From DATHZQ01 sp965216945 (lineage in GTDB: Bacteria; Actinomycetota; Acidimicrobiia; Spongiisociales; UBA5794): a stretch of DNA of 64,000 bases. Under the pieces are notes generated by a model that saw nothing but the letters and a program-made list of their open reading frames with translations, ran no database searches and was not told the origin of the DNA. A program made the position numbers and the translations under genes. Positions 45,025 to 53,620 of the stretch are shown piece by piece; the stretch's first letter is position 1; every line of letters starts with the position of its first letter. Where the stretch lies: assembly GCA_965216945.1 (NCBI GenBank), contig CBDCGU010000003.1, positions 2,108,001 through 2,172,000 on the forward strand, read 5' to 3'.

Positions 45025-45893
45025 GCGAGCCAGCACTCCTCGAACTCGAGAACATCTCGAAGCACTACGGCAACATCATCGCCCTCACGGGCGTCACGAC
45101 CTCGGTGAACGCGGGCGAGGTCACCTGCGTGCTCGGGGACAACGGCGCCGGCAAGTCGACCTTCATCAAGATCATCGCCGGCGCCCACCAACAGACACAT
45201 GGCACCCTCAAGGTCGAAGGAGAGGAGGTGATGTTCGACTCGCCGCGCGATGCGCTGGCGCTGGGCATCGCCACGGTCTACCAGGACCTGGCAGTGGTCC
45301 CGCTGATGTCCGTGTGGCGCAACTTCTTCCTCGGTGCCGAACCCACCAGGGGTTGGGGCCCGCTGAAGCGCCTCGACTCCGACAAGGCGTCGCGGATCGC
45401 CAAGGAAGAGATGGCCAAGATGGGCATCGACATCCGCGACACGGAGCAGGCGGTCGGCACGCTGTCCGGCGGTGAGCGCCAGTCGGTGGCGATCGCCCGT
45501 GCCGCCTACTTCGGGGCCAAGGTGCTGATCCTCGACGAGCCCACCTCCGCCCTCGGCGTGAAGCAGTCCGGTGTCGTCCTGAAGTACATCCTGGAAGCGC
45601 GCAACCGCGGTCTCGGTGTGATCTTCATCACGCACAACCCGAACCACGCCTATCCCGTGGGGGATCGGTTCCTGATCCTCAACCGTGGCCGGTCGATGGG
45701 GAACTTCGCCAAGGAGGAGATCACCCGCGACGAGCTGATCATGATGATGGCCGGTGGTGCCGAGCTGGAAGAGCTCACGAGAGAGCTGGAGGCGGCTGCC
45801 GCCACCGACGAGAACCTGGCTCATCTGGCCGAGGAATTCGCCGAGGAGGTCGAGGAACTGGAAGAGCGGGCCGAGCACCACGACCAGGCCTGA
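45021..45893 (+). CDS. Sugar ABC transporter ATP-binding protein, single-domain, acidic C-terminal tail
   Basis: A 290-residue ATPase: Walker A GDNGAGKST, Q-loop VYQDLAV, signature LSGGERQSV, Walker B VLILDEPTSALG and H-loop FITHN. It matches one half of RbsA/XylG-type proteins, which normally carry two such domains in about 500 residues, so a homodimer is expected. The last 45 residues are very acidic and heptad-like (EFAEEVEELEERAEH), an uncommon extension. ATG 45021 overlaps the permease stop (ATGA). Confidence 0.92.
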   Translation: MSEPALLELENISKHYGNIIALTGVTTSVNAGEVTCVLGDNGAGKSTFIKIIAGAHQQTHGTLKVEGEEVMFDSPRDALALGIATVYQDLAVVPLMSVWRNFFLGAEPTRGWGPLKRLDSDKASRIAKEEMAKMGIDIRDTEQAVGTLSGGERQSVAIARAAYFGAKVLILDEPTSALGVKQSGVVLKYILEARNRGLGVIFITHNPNHAYPVGDRFLILNRGRSMGNFAKEEITRDELIMMMAGGAELEELTRELEAAAATDENLAHLAEEFAEEVEELEERAEHHDQA

Positions 45894-45901
45894 TTGCCAC
45901 G

Positions 45902-46837
45902 GTGCGAGTCTGGATGACCGGCGGCACGGGCTTCGTCGGGAGCAACGTGATGCATGTTGCTCTCGCTCGGGGTCATGAAGTGCTGACGACCGTGCACAAC
46001 TTCGCCCCGCCAAGCGGTGCCGCATATGCGACGGAACGAGTGGACGTCACGCTGGCCGGCAAGGTGGCGGCAAGCGTTGCCCGGTTTCGGCCAGACGTGG
46101 TCGTGCACTGCGCCATCCTCAACGACTGGCAGCGCATGTATGACGATCGCCGGCACGCTTGGGCCAGCTACGTGGATGCCACGCGCCACACCGCGGATGC
46201 CGCTGCGGAAGCGGGTGCCGCGTATGTCCTCGTGTCGACCGACTGGGTGTTCGACGGCACTCAACACGGTGCGGACGAGGCGACGCCACCAAACCCCATC
46301 AACTTCTACGGCGTTCTCAAGGTGGCGAGCGAGCTCGTCACGGTGGAGCGCGGCGGCGCCGTGGCGCGGGTGTCGGGTGTGAACGGGTTGCATCGGGTGC
46401 GGCCCGACACCCCACGCACCCAGGACCCCGGCTTCGGGTACTTCGTCGCCTCCCTGGTGGATGCGCTGCGTTCCGGCGACCGGTTCACCGTGTGGATCGG
46501 CGACGACATCAACATGGTGGCGACCCCCTCTCTGGCGACCGAGAGCGCCGAGATGATTCTCGACATCGGGGCGCAGCGACTCGCCGGCATCTTCCACGCA
46601 TGTGGTGGCGAGTCGATCGGCCGCTGGGATCTGGCGCAGCTGACCTGTGACGTGTTCGGGCTCGACTCCACGCAACTGGACACCGGACCTCCGGATCCGC
46701 AGGCGATGCCGGGTGCTCCGATTCCGTATGACACGAGCCTCACCTCGCCGAGGACGTCGTCCCTGCTTGCACGCAGCCCGACACCGGTACGGAGCCTGCT
46801 GGAACGGTTTCGAGAGGAGTACGAGGCGGCAGCGTGA
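45902..46837 (+). CDS. RmlD-like NAD(P)-dependent sugar reductase (extended SDR)
   Basis: A 311-residue extended short-chain dehydrogenase. The N-terminal loop is MTGGTGFVGSNV (about 5-16), followed by DVVVHCAI, LVSTDWVFDG as in RmlD, and a catalytic Y-x-x-x-K in FYGVLKVAS. RmlD reduces dTDP-4-keto-rhamnose, but here it follows the inositol ABC ATPase by only eight bases and no other nucleotide-sugar genes are near. It may act on a keto-inositol or another sugar. Start is GTG 45902; a TGATG overlap joins it to the next gene. Confidence 0.85.
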   Translation: MRVWMTGGTGFVGSNVMHVALARGHEVLTTVHNFAPPSGAAYATERVDVTLAGKVAASVARFRPDVVVHCAILNDWQRMYDDRRHAWASYVDATRHTADAAAEAGAAYVLVSTDWVFDGTQHGADEATPPNPINFYGVLKVASELVTVERGGAVARVSGVNGLHRVRPDTPRTQDPGFGYFVASLVDALRSGDRFTVWIGDDINMVATPSLATESAEMILDIGAQRLAGIFHACGGESIGRWDLAQLTCDVFGLDSTQLDTGPPDPQAMPGAPIPYDTSLTSPRTSSLLARSPTPVRSLLERFREEYEAAA

Positions 46838-47490
46838 TGCTGCGCCTCTGTCTGGCCATGACGGCAACAGCGTTGGTGATGACCGCCTGCGGCGGCGAAG
46901 CGGCGCCTGGGACCCAGTCGGCCGTCGGTCTCACCGGCACCGTGTGCCGGGTGCCGATCAGAGCCGGCGGCGTGGTCATCGAGCCCGAGTTGATCCTCAC
47001 TGCCGCACATGTGATCGCCGGAGCGGAGGGCGGTGTCGGGGTTGTGACCCCTTCCGGTGAGCAGTTCACGGGCACGGTGGTCGGGTTCGACCCGGACCGT
47101 GATCTGGCCCTGATCTCCGTGCCCGGTCTCGAGGCGCCGGCGGCTGCGACGGCGCAAGCCGCCGTAGGTGACGACGGCACGATCGTCGCCGTCGAGCCGG
47201 ACACCGAGGTCCGTCCGTTCGAGTTCGTCGTGGCGCGGCGCATCACCGCCACCGGTGACGACATCTACGGGGAAGGCGACGTGTCGCGCAAAGCATTGGA
47301 GGTCGTCGCCGACGTAGACCCCGGGGCATCGGGTGCCGCGGCCTTCGACGGCGAGGGTCGGATCGTCGGCATCGTCTTCGCCGAGTCGAGGAGCCGCGGC
47401 GTCTCGTATGCCGTCGACATCACGGAAATCGAAGCGTTCCTGACCGAGGTCGACCGGGCGCAGGCCGTCCAGCCGGGGAGATGTCGTTGA
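46837..47490 (+). CDS. Small trypsin-like serine protease lipoprotein
   Basis: A 217-residue protein with lipobox VMTAC (Cys18). A compact chymotrypsin-like fold is suggested by a triad: His58 in LTAAHVI, Asp89 in DPDRDLALI and Ser165 in DPGASGAAAF, each in the usual S1 context. It lacks the PDZ domain of HtrA. It would act outside the membrane. ATG 46837 overlaps the preceding stop; GTG 46834 directly before it is an alternative. Coupling to the RmlD-like gene is probable, but a functional link to inositol is not evident. Confidence 0.85.
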   Translation: MLRLCLAMTATALVMTACGGEAAPGTQSAVGLTGTVCRVPIRAGGVVIEPELILTAAHVIAGAEGGVGVVTPSGEQFTGTVVGFDPDRDLALISVPGLEAPAAATAQAAVGDDGTIVAVEPDTEVRPFEFVVARRITATGDDIYGEGDVSRKALEVVADVDPGASGAAAFDGEGRIVGIVFAESRSRGVSYAVDITEIEAFLTEVDRAQAVQPGRCR

Positions 47491-47536
47491 ACAAGCCCGC
47501 CGGGCCGTGGCCCGGCATCGCAGAGATGGAGACACC

Positions 47537-47905
47537 ATGCAAGAACAGACCTTTGTCATCGGTCCGGATCGGGCGGCAGCCGAGATCTGGGAGATTCTCG
47601 GTGCGGCCGGCATCACGCTCGAGGCGGCGGCGACCTACCCCGGCACAGAGGGGCGCAATGTGAGGATCGTGCTGCAGGACGAGGACGCCGACGCCGGCCG
47701 TGCCGCGCTCCTCGGAGCCGGATTCGGGGCGATCGACCAGAACGAGGTTCTGATCGCAGAGATCGAGGTGCGCCCCGGTGCGCTTGGCCATCTCGCCCGC
47801 AGGATCGCCGACGCCGGCGCCACCCTCACCACGCTCTTCATGGCGACGGGCGATCGGGTGGTGATCGGATCGGACGATCTCGACACCGTCCGCTCGGTGG
47901 TCTGA
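47537..47905 (+). CDS. Small ACT-domain-like protein
   Basis: A 122-residue protein built of two similar alpha/beta halves. The second reads EVRPGALGHLARRIADAGA, the typical ligand-binding turn of ACT domains ('rPGaLa...aGaNI'). The first half begins TFVIGPDRAAAEIWEIL. Such stand-alone ACT proteins bind amino acids or other small effectors and regulate partners. ATG 47537 is chosen; the upstream frame start at 47507 lacks similarity. It is about 200 bases upstream of sat-cysC. Confidence 0.72.
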   Translation: MQEQTFVIGPDRAAAEIWEILGAAGITLEAAATYPGTEGRNVRIVLQDEDADAGRAALLGAGFGAIDQNEVLIAEIEVRPGALGHLARRIADAGATLTTLFMATGDRVVIGSDDLDTVRSVV

Positions 47906-48108
47906 CTGCCGGGGCAGGCCGATTGGTCGGCCCCGCAGCGGTCTCCACACAATGATGTCGCACGCCGCATGATGGTGCGCGTATAGGTCGAGCGACCGGT
48001 ACCGGGTCGGACATGTGACGCATACAGTGTGTCGTGCGCGAGGGGGGATTCCTTGGTGTGCGCCGCCCCTCATCTGATTCCGACGACGTCGAGACATGGA
48101 GCCGTGTC

Positions 48109-49830
48109 GTGCCTGAGTTGATCGAACCTCATGGCGGTCTGCTGGTTGACCTGATGGTCAACCGCGACCGTGCTGCCGAGCTGAAGGCAGTATCCGTCGA
48201 GTTCCCGTCGTGGGACCTCACCCCTCGTCAGATCTGCGATCTCGAGCTGCTCTCGAACGGTGCCTTCTCCCCGCTGCGTGGGTTCCTCACGAAGTCCGAC
48301 TACGACTCGGTGTGCGAGAACATGCGGCTCGCCGACGGCACGCTGTGGCCGATGCCGATCACACTCGATGTGACCGAGGAAGCCGCCGAAGGTCTCGAGA
48401 CCGGCATGAGCATGGCTCTGCGGGATCACGAGGGCGTCATGCTCGCCGTCCTCCACATCGACGACATCTGGCGGCCGGATCGTGAGAGAGAAGCCGAGTT
48501 GGTGTTCGGCACAACGAACACCGAGCACCCGGCCGTCGACTACCTGCTCAACACGTCGCATCCGGTGTACATCGGCGGACGCATCGAGGCGCTTCAGTTC
48601 CCGTTCCACTACGACTTCCAGCACCTGCGGCACACCCCCGCCCATTTGCGAGCGCTCTTCGCTCAACAGGGCCAGACCAAGGTGGTGGCGTTCCAGACCC
48701 GCAATCCGATGCACCGCGCCCATGTGGAGCTGACGCTGCGGGCCGCAGAGGAGACCGGCGCCCATCTGCTCATCCACCCGGTCGTGGGACTCACCAAGCC
48801 CGGCGACGTCGACCACTACACGCGGGTGCGCGTGTACCAGTCGATCGTGCGACGCTATCCGGAAGGGACCGCCGATCTGGCACTGCTCAACCTGGCGATG
48901 CGCATGGGCGGTCCCCGCGAAGCCGTATGGCACGCCATCATCCGCAAGAACCACGGTGTCTCGCACTTCATCGTCGGGCGCGACCACGCCGGACCGGGCT
49001 CCGACGGGGACGGCAATCCGTTCTACGGGCCCTACGAAGCCCAGGAGCTGGTCGTCGAGCACGAAAAGGAGTTGGGGGTCACACTGGTGCCCTTCAAGCT
49101 CATGGTGTACGTGCCGTCGAAGCAGCACTACATGCCGATCGACGAGGTGCCCGAAGGCACCGAGACGGCGAGCATCTCGGGTACCGAGCTGCGGCAGAAG
49201 CTGGCGCACGGTGGCGAGATCCCCGAGTGGTTCAGCTACCCGGAGGTCGTCGCCGAGCTGCGGCGCACCCACAAGCCGAAGGCGCAGAAGGGCTTCACCG
49301 TGTTCTTCACGGGGCTCTCCGGTTCGGGCAAATCGACCATCGCCAACGCCCTCATGGTCAAACTGCTCGAACGGGGCGGCCGCACCGTCACGCTGCTCGA
49401 CGGTGACGTCGTACGCAAGAACCTCTCGAAGGGTCTCGGTTTCTCTCGCGAGGACCGCGACATCAACATTCAGCGCATCGGCTACGTCGCCTCGGAGATC
49501 ACCAAGGCGGGCGGCATCGCCATCTGCGCACCGATCGCACCCTACGCCAAGACCCGCGAGTTCAACCGTGAGTTGATCTCGTCCTACGGCGGGTACGTGC
49601 TGGTGTGGATCGCCACGCCGCTCGAGGAGTGCGAGCGTCGCGACCGCAAGGGGTTGTACGCCAAGGCACGCGCCGGCATCATCCAGGAGTTCACCGGCAT
49701 CTCCGATCCGTATGAGGAGCCGGGCGACGCCGAGATCGTCCTGCCGACGGTGGACCAGACGCCGGATGAGGCGGCCGAGATCGTCGTGCAATACCTCATC
49801 GAGCAGGGCTACCTCGAAGCCGACGCATGA
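48109..49830 (+). CDS. sat-cysC: Bifunctional ATP sulfurylase / adenylylsulfate kinase
   Basis: It makes APS from sulfate and ATP and then phosphorylates APS to PAPS. In this 573-residue fusion the N-terminal sulfurylase has the nucleotide motif Q-T-R-N-P-M-H-R-A-H (196-205) and GRDHAGPG near 289, and the C-terminal kinase has P-loop G-L-S-G-S-G-K-S-T (402-410) followed by LLDGDVVRKNLSKGLGFS. Both active sites look intact. GTG 48109 is preferred since the family N-terminus is PELIxPHGG; GTG 48034 would add 25 unsupported residues. The stop overlaps cysQ. Confidence 0.93.
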   Translation: MPELIEPHGGLLVDLMVNRDRAAELKAVSVEFPSWDLTPRQICDLELLSNGAFSPLRGFLTKSDYDSVCENMRLADGTLWPMPITLDVTEEAAEGLETGMSMALRDHEGVMLAVLHIDDIWRPDREREAELVFGTTNTEHPAVDYLLNTSHPVYIGGRIEALQFPFHYDFQHLRHTPAHLRALFAQQGQTKVVAFQTRNPMHRAHVELTLRAAEETGAHLLIHPVVGLTKPGDVDHYTRVRVYQSIVRRYPEGTADLALLNLAMRMGGPREAVWHAIIRKNHGVSHFIVGRDHAGPGSDGDGNPFYGPYEAQELVVEHEKELGVTLVPFKLMVYVPSKQHYMPIDEVPEGTETASISGTELRQKLAHGGEIPEWFSYPEVVAELRRTHKPKAQKGFTVFFTGLSGSGKSTIANALMVKLLERGGRTVTLLDGDVVRKNLSKGLGFSREDRDINIQRIGYVASEITKAGGIAICAPIAPYAKTREFNRELISSYGGYVLVWIATPLEECERRDRKGLYAKARAGIIQEFTGISDPYEEPGDAEIVLPTVDQTPDEAAEIVVQYLIEQGYLEADA

Positions 49831-50621
49831 GTGGACGTATCACCGCGATCGACGACCTCGACCGGATCGAGGAGGCACTCGACCTCGCCGCCGCGGCTCT
49901 CGAGCCGTTCACGCCGGGGGCCATCGCCAGCCGGCTGAAGGAGGGGGATGACCCTGTGACGGCGGCCGACATCGCCGTCAACGAAGTGCTGCTGGAGACC
50001 CTGCCCCGGGAAGACGAGGGCTGGCTCTCGGAAGAGACGGCCGATGACGCCTCCCGGCTTGGTCGCCGCCGCGTGTGGGTCGTCGATCCGGTCGACGGCA
50101 CGCGCGAGTTCATCCAGGGTATCCCGGAGTGGTGCGTGTCGATCGGTCTCGTGATCGACGGCCGTCCCGTCGCCGGAGGCATCCTGAGCCCCACCGCCGG
50201 GCACCGGATGATCGGTTCGATCGACGACGGAGTCCAACTCGACGGCCGTCCTGCCTCGACCACGGGAACCGACGCTCTCGAGGGTGCGCTCGTGCTGGCG
50301 TCACGGAGCGAGGTGAAACGAGGCGAGTGGGAGCCCTTCTTCACGACACCCGTGTCCGTTCGCAACATGGGCTCGGTGGCGTACAAGCTCGCATGCGTCG
50401 GCGTCGGGATGGCAGATGCCACCTGGACGCTCGTGCCCAAGCACGAATGGGACGTGGCCGCCGGCGCCGCCCTCGTGGTGGCGGGGGGTGGTGCCGTCTT
50501 CGGGCCCGACGGCGAAGCCATCGAATTCAACCAACCCAACCCCAAGCTCCCCGGCTTCGTCGCCACCACCGGTGGCTTGGAAGCCCCCCTCCGAGACTTC
50601 CTCAAGCCGTTCAGGACATGA
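49827..50621 (+). CDS. cysQ: 3'(2'),5'-bisphosphate nucleotidase (PAP phosphatase), CysQ-like
   Basis: A 264-residue Li+-sensitive phosphatase of the inositol monophosphatase superfamily. Metal ligands lie in LSEE (about 69), WVVDPVDGTREF (84-95) and HEWDVAAG (about 208-215). Translational coupling to sat-cysC by ATGA overlap strongly favours hydrolysis of PAP, the by-product of PAPS use. Inositol monophosphatase activity is the main alternative and would fit the inositol locus 3 kb away; some family members do both. Confidence 0.88.
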   Translation: MSGRITAIDDLDRIEEALDLAAAALEPFTPGAIASRLKEGDDPVTAADIAVNEVLLETLPREDEGWLSEETADDASRLGRRRVWVVDPVDGTREFIQGIPEWCVSIGLVIDGRPVAGGILSPTAGHRMIGSIDDGVQLDGRPASTTGTDALEGALVLASRSEVKRGEWEPFFTTPVSVRNMGSVAYKLACVGVGMADATWTLVPKHEWDVAAGAALVVAGGGAVFGPDGEAIEFNQPNPKLPGFVATTGGLEAPLRDFLKPFRT

Positions 50622-50680
50622 GGGTCGAGTAGCAGGCGGAGCGGGCGATCTGGTATCGATCTCATTCCCTGCTTGAAACC

Positions 50681-50692
50681 GAAAGCGCTTAC
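50681..50692. promoter_or_regulatory. Candidate LacI-type operator upstream of glgP
   Basis: GAAAGCGCTTAC has the palindromic core AAGCGCTT with a central CG, typical of LacI-family sites. It lies 69 bases before the glgP start. It differs from the inositol-regulon palindrome. No cognate regulator is in the window. Confidence 0.35.
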
Positions 50693-50760
50693 GGCGACAA
50701 TCCCGGGACCCCTTCGACACCTTCCGCTGCTGTGGGCAGCGATCTGACACAGAGGAATCC

Positions 50761-52878
50761 ATGGCTGCCGCAACGAACGTGTTCGACCAGATCCCGGTGG
50801 GGCCCAAGACCCCGTTGCCGATCCCCAAGGACTTCGACCGGATACACGACATCGCCTACAACATGTGGTGGTCATGGAGCCAGCCGGGTCGAACGATCTT
50901 CAACCGGATCGACCCGCTGACGTGGCAACGCAGCCGCAACCCGCTGTCGCTCCTCCAGGCCGTGGAGAGCTCGACGTGGGAGTCGCTGGAGCGGTCCGAC
51001 GACTTCCTCCAACTCTACGACGAGACCGTGATCGGTTTCGACAAGTACATGGCGGGCGGCGACACCTGGTATGGCCAGGAGCATGCGGAGGCACTCGACG
51101 GTCCGATCGCCTATCTCTGCGCCGAGTTCGGCATCCACTCCAAGCTCAAGCTCTACTCAGGCGGGCTGGGGGTGCTGGCGGGCGACCACGTGAAGGCGGC
51201 TTCGGACCTCGGCATCCCGCTCGTCGCCGTCGGGCTCCTGTACCGCCGCGGCTATTTCCAGCAGGCCGTCGACCCCGAGGGGTATCAACAGCACACCTAC
51301 GTGCCGTTCGAGGCGGCGCGGCGTCCGGTGCGCCAAGTGCTCGATCCGCGCACCGGGTGGCCGCTGCGGGTGACGGTGCAACTGCCGGGTCGTGACGTCG
51401 TGGTCGGTGCCTGGCGAATCGACGTGGGTCGGGTCCCGGTGATCCTCCTGGACACCGACCTCCCGGACAACGCACCGGCCGACCGCCCGATCACGCACAT
51501 CCTCTACGTGCGAGGCCGTGCGATGCGGCTGTGTCAGGAGATCGTGCTCGGCATTGGTGGCACGCGGGTGCTCGAAGCGCTCGACATCACTCCAGCCGTG
51601 TGGCACGTCAACGAAGGGCATGCGGCCCTCAGCCTCCTCGAGCGGCTGTCGAAGCGTCTGGAATCCGGGCTCTCAATGGAAGAAGCCAAGAAGGACATCG
51701 CATCGTCCACGCTCTTCACCCTGCATACGCCGGTACCGGCCGGCAACGAGCGGTTCGATCTCGACCTGGCCGTCGGTGCCTTGGCGGGGACACTACCGGG
51801 GGTCGACGATGCGACACTCAGCGAGCTGTCGCGGTCCCACTCCGAGCACGAGTTCGACATGGGCGCCCTGGCGATCCGTCTTTCGTCGATCACCAACGGA
51901 GTCTCGAAGCGCCACGGCGAGGTCGTCTCTGCGGAGTGGGGCGGGCTGATCGGTGGTCCGGCGAAAGGCATCACGAACGGCATCCATCCACAGACGTGGG
52001 TTGGGCGCGCCATGTCACGGATCTACACGAAGACCGTTGGCGACGTGTGGTCGCAGCAGGTCATCGACCACGGTGTGTGGGAAGCCGTGCGCGACGTTCC
52101 CGACGAGGAGCTGTGGCAAGCTCACCACCGCCAGAAGACCCTGATGTTGCGGAGGCTGCGCGCCCGGCTGCGAGAGCAGTTCGCCCGTCACGGGCAGAGT
52201 CCTGCCCGGCTGCGGTGGATCGACGAGCAGCTCCATCCCGATGCGCTGACGATCGTCTTCGCCAGGCGCTTTGCGACGTACAAGCGAGCCGGGCTCATCT
52301 TCAGCGACCCGCAGCGGATGCGAGCCATGCTCACCAACCCGGAGCGACCCGTACAGGTGATCTTCGCCGGCAAGGCCCACCCGGCCGACCGCGAGGGTCA
52401 GGGACTCGTCAAGTGGGTGTTCGACATGTCCAACAGCCCCGGTCTCGAGGGCAAGGTCTTCTTCATCGAGAACCACGACATGGACCTCGGTGGCAACCTG
52501 GTGCGGGGCGCCGACGTCTGGCTCAACACCCCGACACCGCCCAAGGAGGCGAGCGGCACCTCCGGCATGAAGGCGGCGGCCAACGGAGCGTTGAACCTCA
52601 GCGTGCTCGACGGATGGTGGGCCGAGGGATACAACGGCAAGAACGGCTGGGGATTCTCCGAAGAGTCGCACTCCGACGCCGAGGATGCCGGCATCCTGTA
52701 CCACCTGCTGGAGTCCGAGGTCATCCCGACGTATTACGACCGGGACGAGCAGGGCATTCCCCGGGCATGGGTGCAGATGATGAAGGAGTCGATCATCTCG
52801 GCGATCCCGGCCTTCAGCACCCAGCGCATGCTCGTCGACTACGCCGAGGAGGCGTACCTACCGCTCGGGCGCCGGTGA
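50761..52878 (+). CDS. glgP: Alpha-glucan (glycogen/maltodextrin) phosphorylase
   Basis: It releases glucose 1-phosphate from glycogen or maltodextrin using phosphate and PLP. The 705-residue protein opens with a DUF3417-like module (FDRIHDIAYNMWWSWS, about 24-39), found in short bacterial phosphorylases. The PLP site is E-A-S-G-T-S-G-M-K with Lys604, and AEFGIHSKLKLYSGGLG and ITNGIHPQTW are GT35 features. The product could enter metabolism through the phosphohexomutase at 18 kb. It is a single gene with a strong terminator directly downstream. Confidence 0.94.
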   Translation: MAAATNVFDQIPVGPKTPLPIPKDFDRIHDIAYNMWWSWSQPGRTIFNRIDPLTWQRSRNPLSLLQAVESSTWESLERSDDFLQLYDETVIGFDKYMAGGDTWYGQEHAEALDGPIAYLCAEFGIHSKLKLYSGGLGVLAGDHVKAASDLGIPLVAVGLLYRRGYFQQAVDPEGYQQHTYVPFEAARRPVRQVLDPRTGWPLRVTVQLPGRDVVVGAWRIDVGRVPVILLDTDLPDNAPADRPITHILYVRGRAMRLCQEIVLGIGGTRVLEALDITPAVWHVNEGHAALSLLERLSKRLESGLSMEEAKKDIASSTLFTLHTPVPAGNERFDLDLAVGALAGTLPGVDDATLSELSRSHSEHEFDMGALAIRLSSITNGVSKRHGEVVSAEWGGLIGGPAKGITNGIHPQTWVGRAMSRIYTKTVGDVWSQQVIDHGVWEAVRDVPDEELWQAHHRQKTLMLRRLRARLREQFARHGQSPARLRWIDEQLHPDALTIVFARRFATYKRAGLIFSDPQRMRAMLTNPERPVQVIFAGKAHPADREGQGLVKWVFDMSNSPGLEGKVFFIENHDMDLGGNLVRGADVWLNTPTPPKEASGTSGMKAAANGALNLSVLDGWWAEGYNGKNGWGFSEESHSDAEDAGILYHLLESEVIPTYYDRDEQGIPRAWVQMMKESIISAIPAFSTQRMLVDYAEEAYLPLGRR

Positions 52879-52880
52879 TT

Positions 52881-52913
52881 TCGACCCCGAGCATTCGCGC
52901 GGGGTCGAGTTTT
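52881..52913 (+). terminator. Intrinsic terminator of glgP
   Basis: TCGACCCCG (52881-52889) and CGGGGTCGA (52900-52908) pair over 9 bp around ten bases, followed by GTTTTTG. It begins two bases after the glgP stop. Confidence 0.88.
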
Positions 52914-53185
52914 TGCGTGTCGGCCGAAGCAGGCTTCGGCCGAGCTGGAGTCGTCGGTCCTTCGGGCCGGCTGATTGTTTGGCATCGCACCGCACATGTC
53001 GCTGCGACCCCGCTGAGGGGACACGGCGGAGCCGCTTCCCCTCACACTCCCCTCCTCGTGCGGCTTTGCTGCGCTCGCCGCTGTTCGGCCGAAGCAGGCT
53101 CGCTGCGCTTGCCGCTGGGTGTGGGTCATCCGGACTCGGGGGTGGGCACGTACATTGGGGGAGCAGGCGAACTGGAAGGTCGCAG
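52914..53185. repeat. Palindrome-rich spacer with a repeated CGGCCGAAGCAGGCT element
   Basis: CGGCCGAAGC (52921-52930) and GCTTCGGCCG (52933-52942) form a tight palindrome. CGGCCGAAGCAGGCT recurs at 53086-53100 and a shortened form occurs in the hairpin after iolD (34576-34601, opposite strand). No gene is seen in these 272 bases. Confidence 0.6.
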
Positions 53186-53620
53186 ATGGCGACGACAATC
53201 GAGCGCACGATCAACGTCCCGGGCACTGCCGAGGAAGTCTTTGCGTATGTAGCCGATTTCTCGAACGCGGCCGAGTGGGACCCGGGAATCGTCTCCGCAT
53301 CGCCGGCCCCCGGCGGCGACCTGGGTGTCGGTGCGGCGTTCGACCTCGTGGCGCGGTTCAAAGGACGCGACCTCGAGACCACTTACCGGATCACCGAATA
53401 CGAGCCACCCGAACGTGTCGTGCTCGTCGGGGGGACCAAGAACTTCACGAGCACCGACGTCATCACGGTTGCGCCCGGCGACGACGGCGTGCAGGTCGGG
53501 TACCAGGCCATCTTCGAGCTTCGTGGCGTGATGCGGATCGCAGAGCCGTTCCTCACAGGCACCTTCAACCGCCTTGCCGATGACGCAATGGCCGGACTGC
53601 AGCGCGTGCTCTCCCAATGA
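53186..53620 (+). CDS. SRPBCC-family (polyketide cyclase/dehydrase-like) protein
   Basis: A 144-residue START-like domain: TIERTINVPGTAEEVFAYVADFSNA at the start and a long C-terminal helix ending FNRLADDAMAGLQRVL, as in polyketide_cyc2 proteins. These bind hydrophobic ligands or act as cyclases or lipid carriers. ATG 53186 follows AAGGT; the longer open frame before it reads through a palindromic spacer. It overlaps the DUF427 gene by four bases. The ligand is unknown. Confidence 0.85.
   Translation: MATTIERTINVPGTAEEVFAYVADFSNAAEWDPGIVSASPAPGGDLGVGAAFDLVARFKGRDLETTYRITEYEPPERVVLVGGTKNFTSTDVITVAPGDDGVQVGYQAIFELRGVMRIAEPFLTGTFNRLADDAMAGLQRVLSQ

Noticed and set aside
49827..50621. Inositol monophosphatase as primary call
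   Set aside because: The fold fits, but overlap with sat-cysC favours PAP phosphatase; kept as an alternative.
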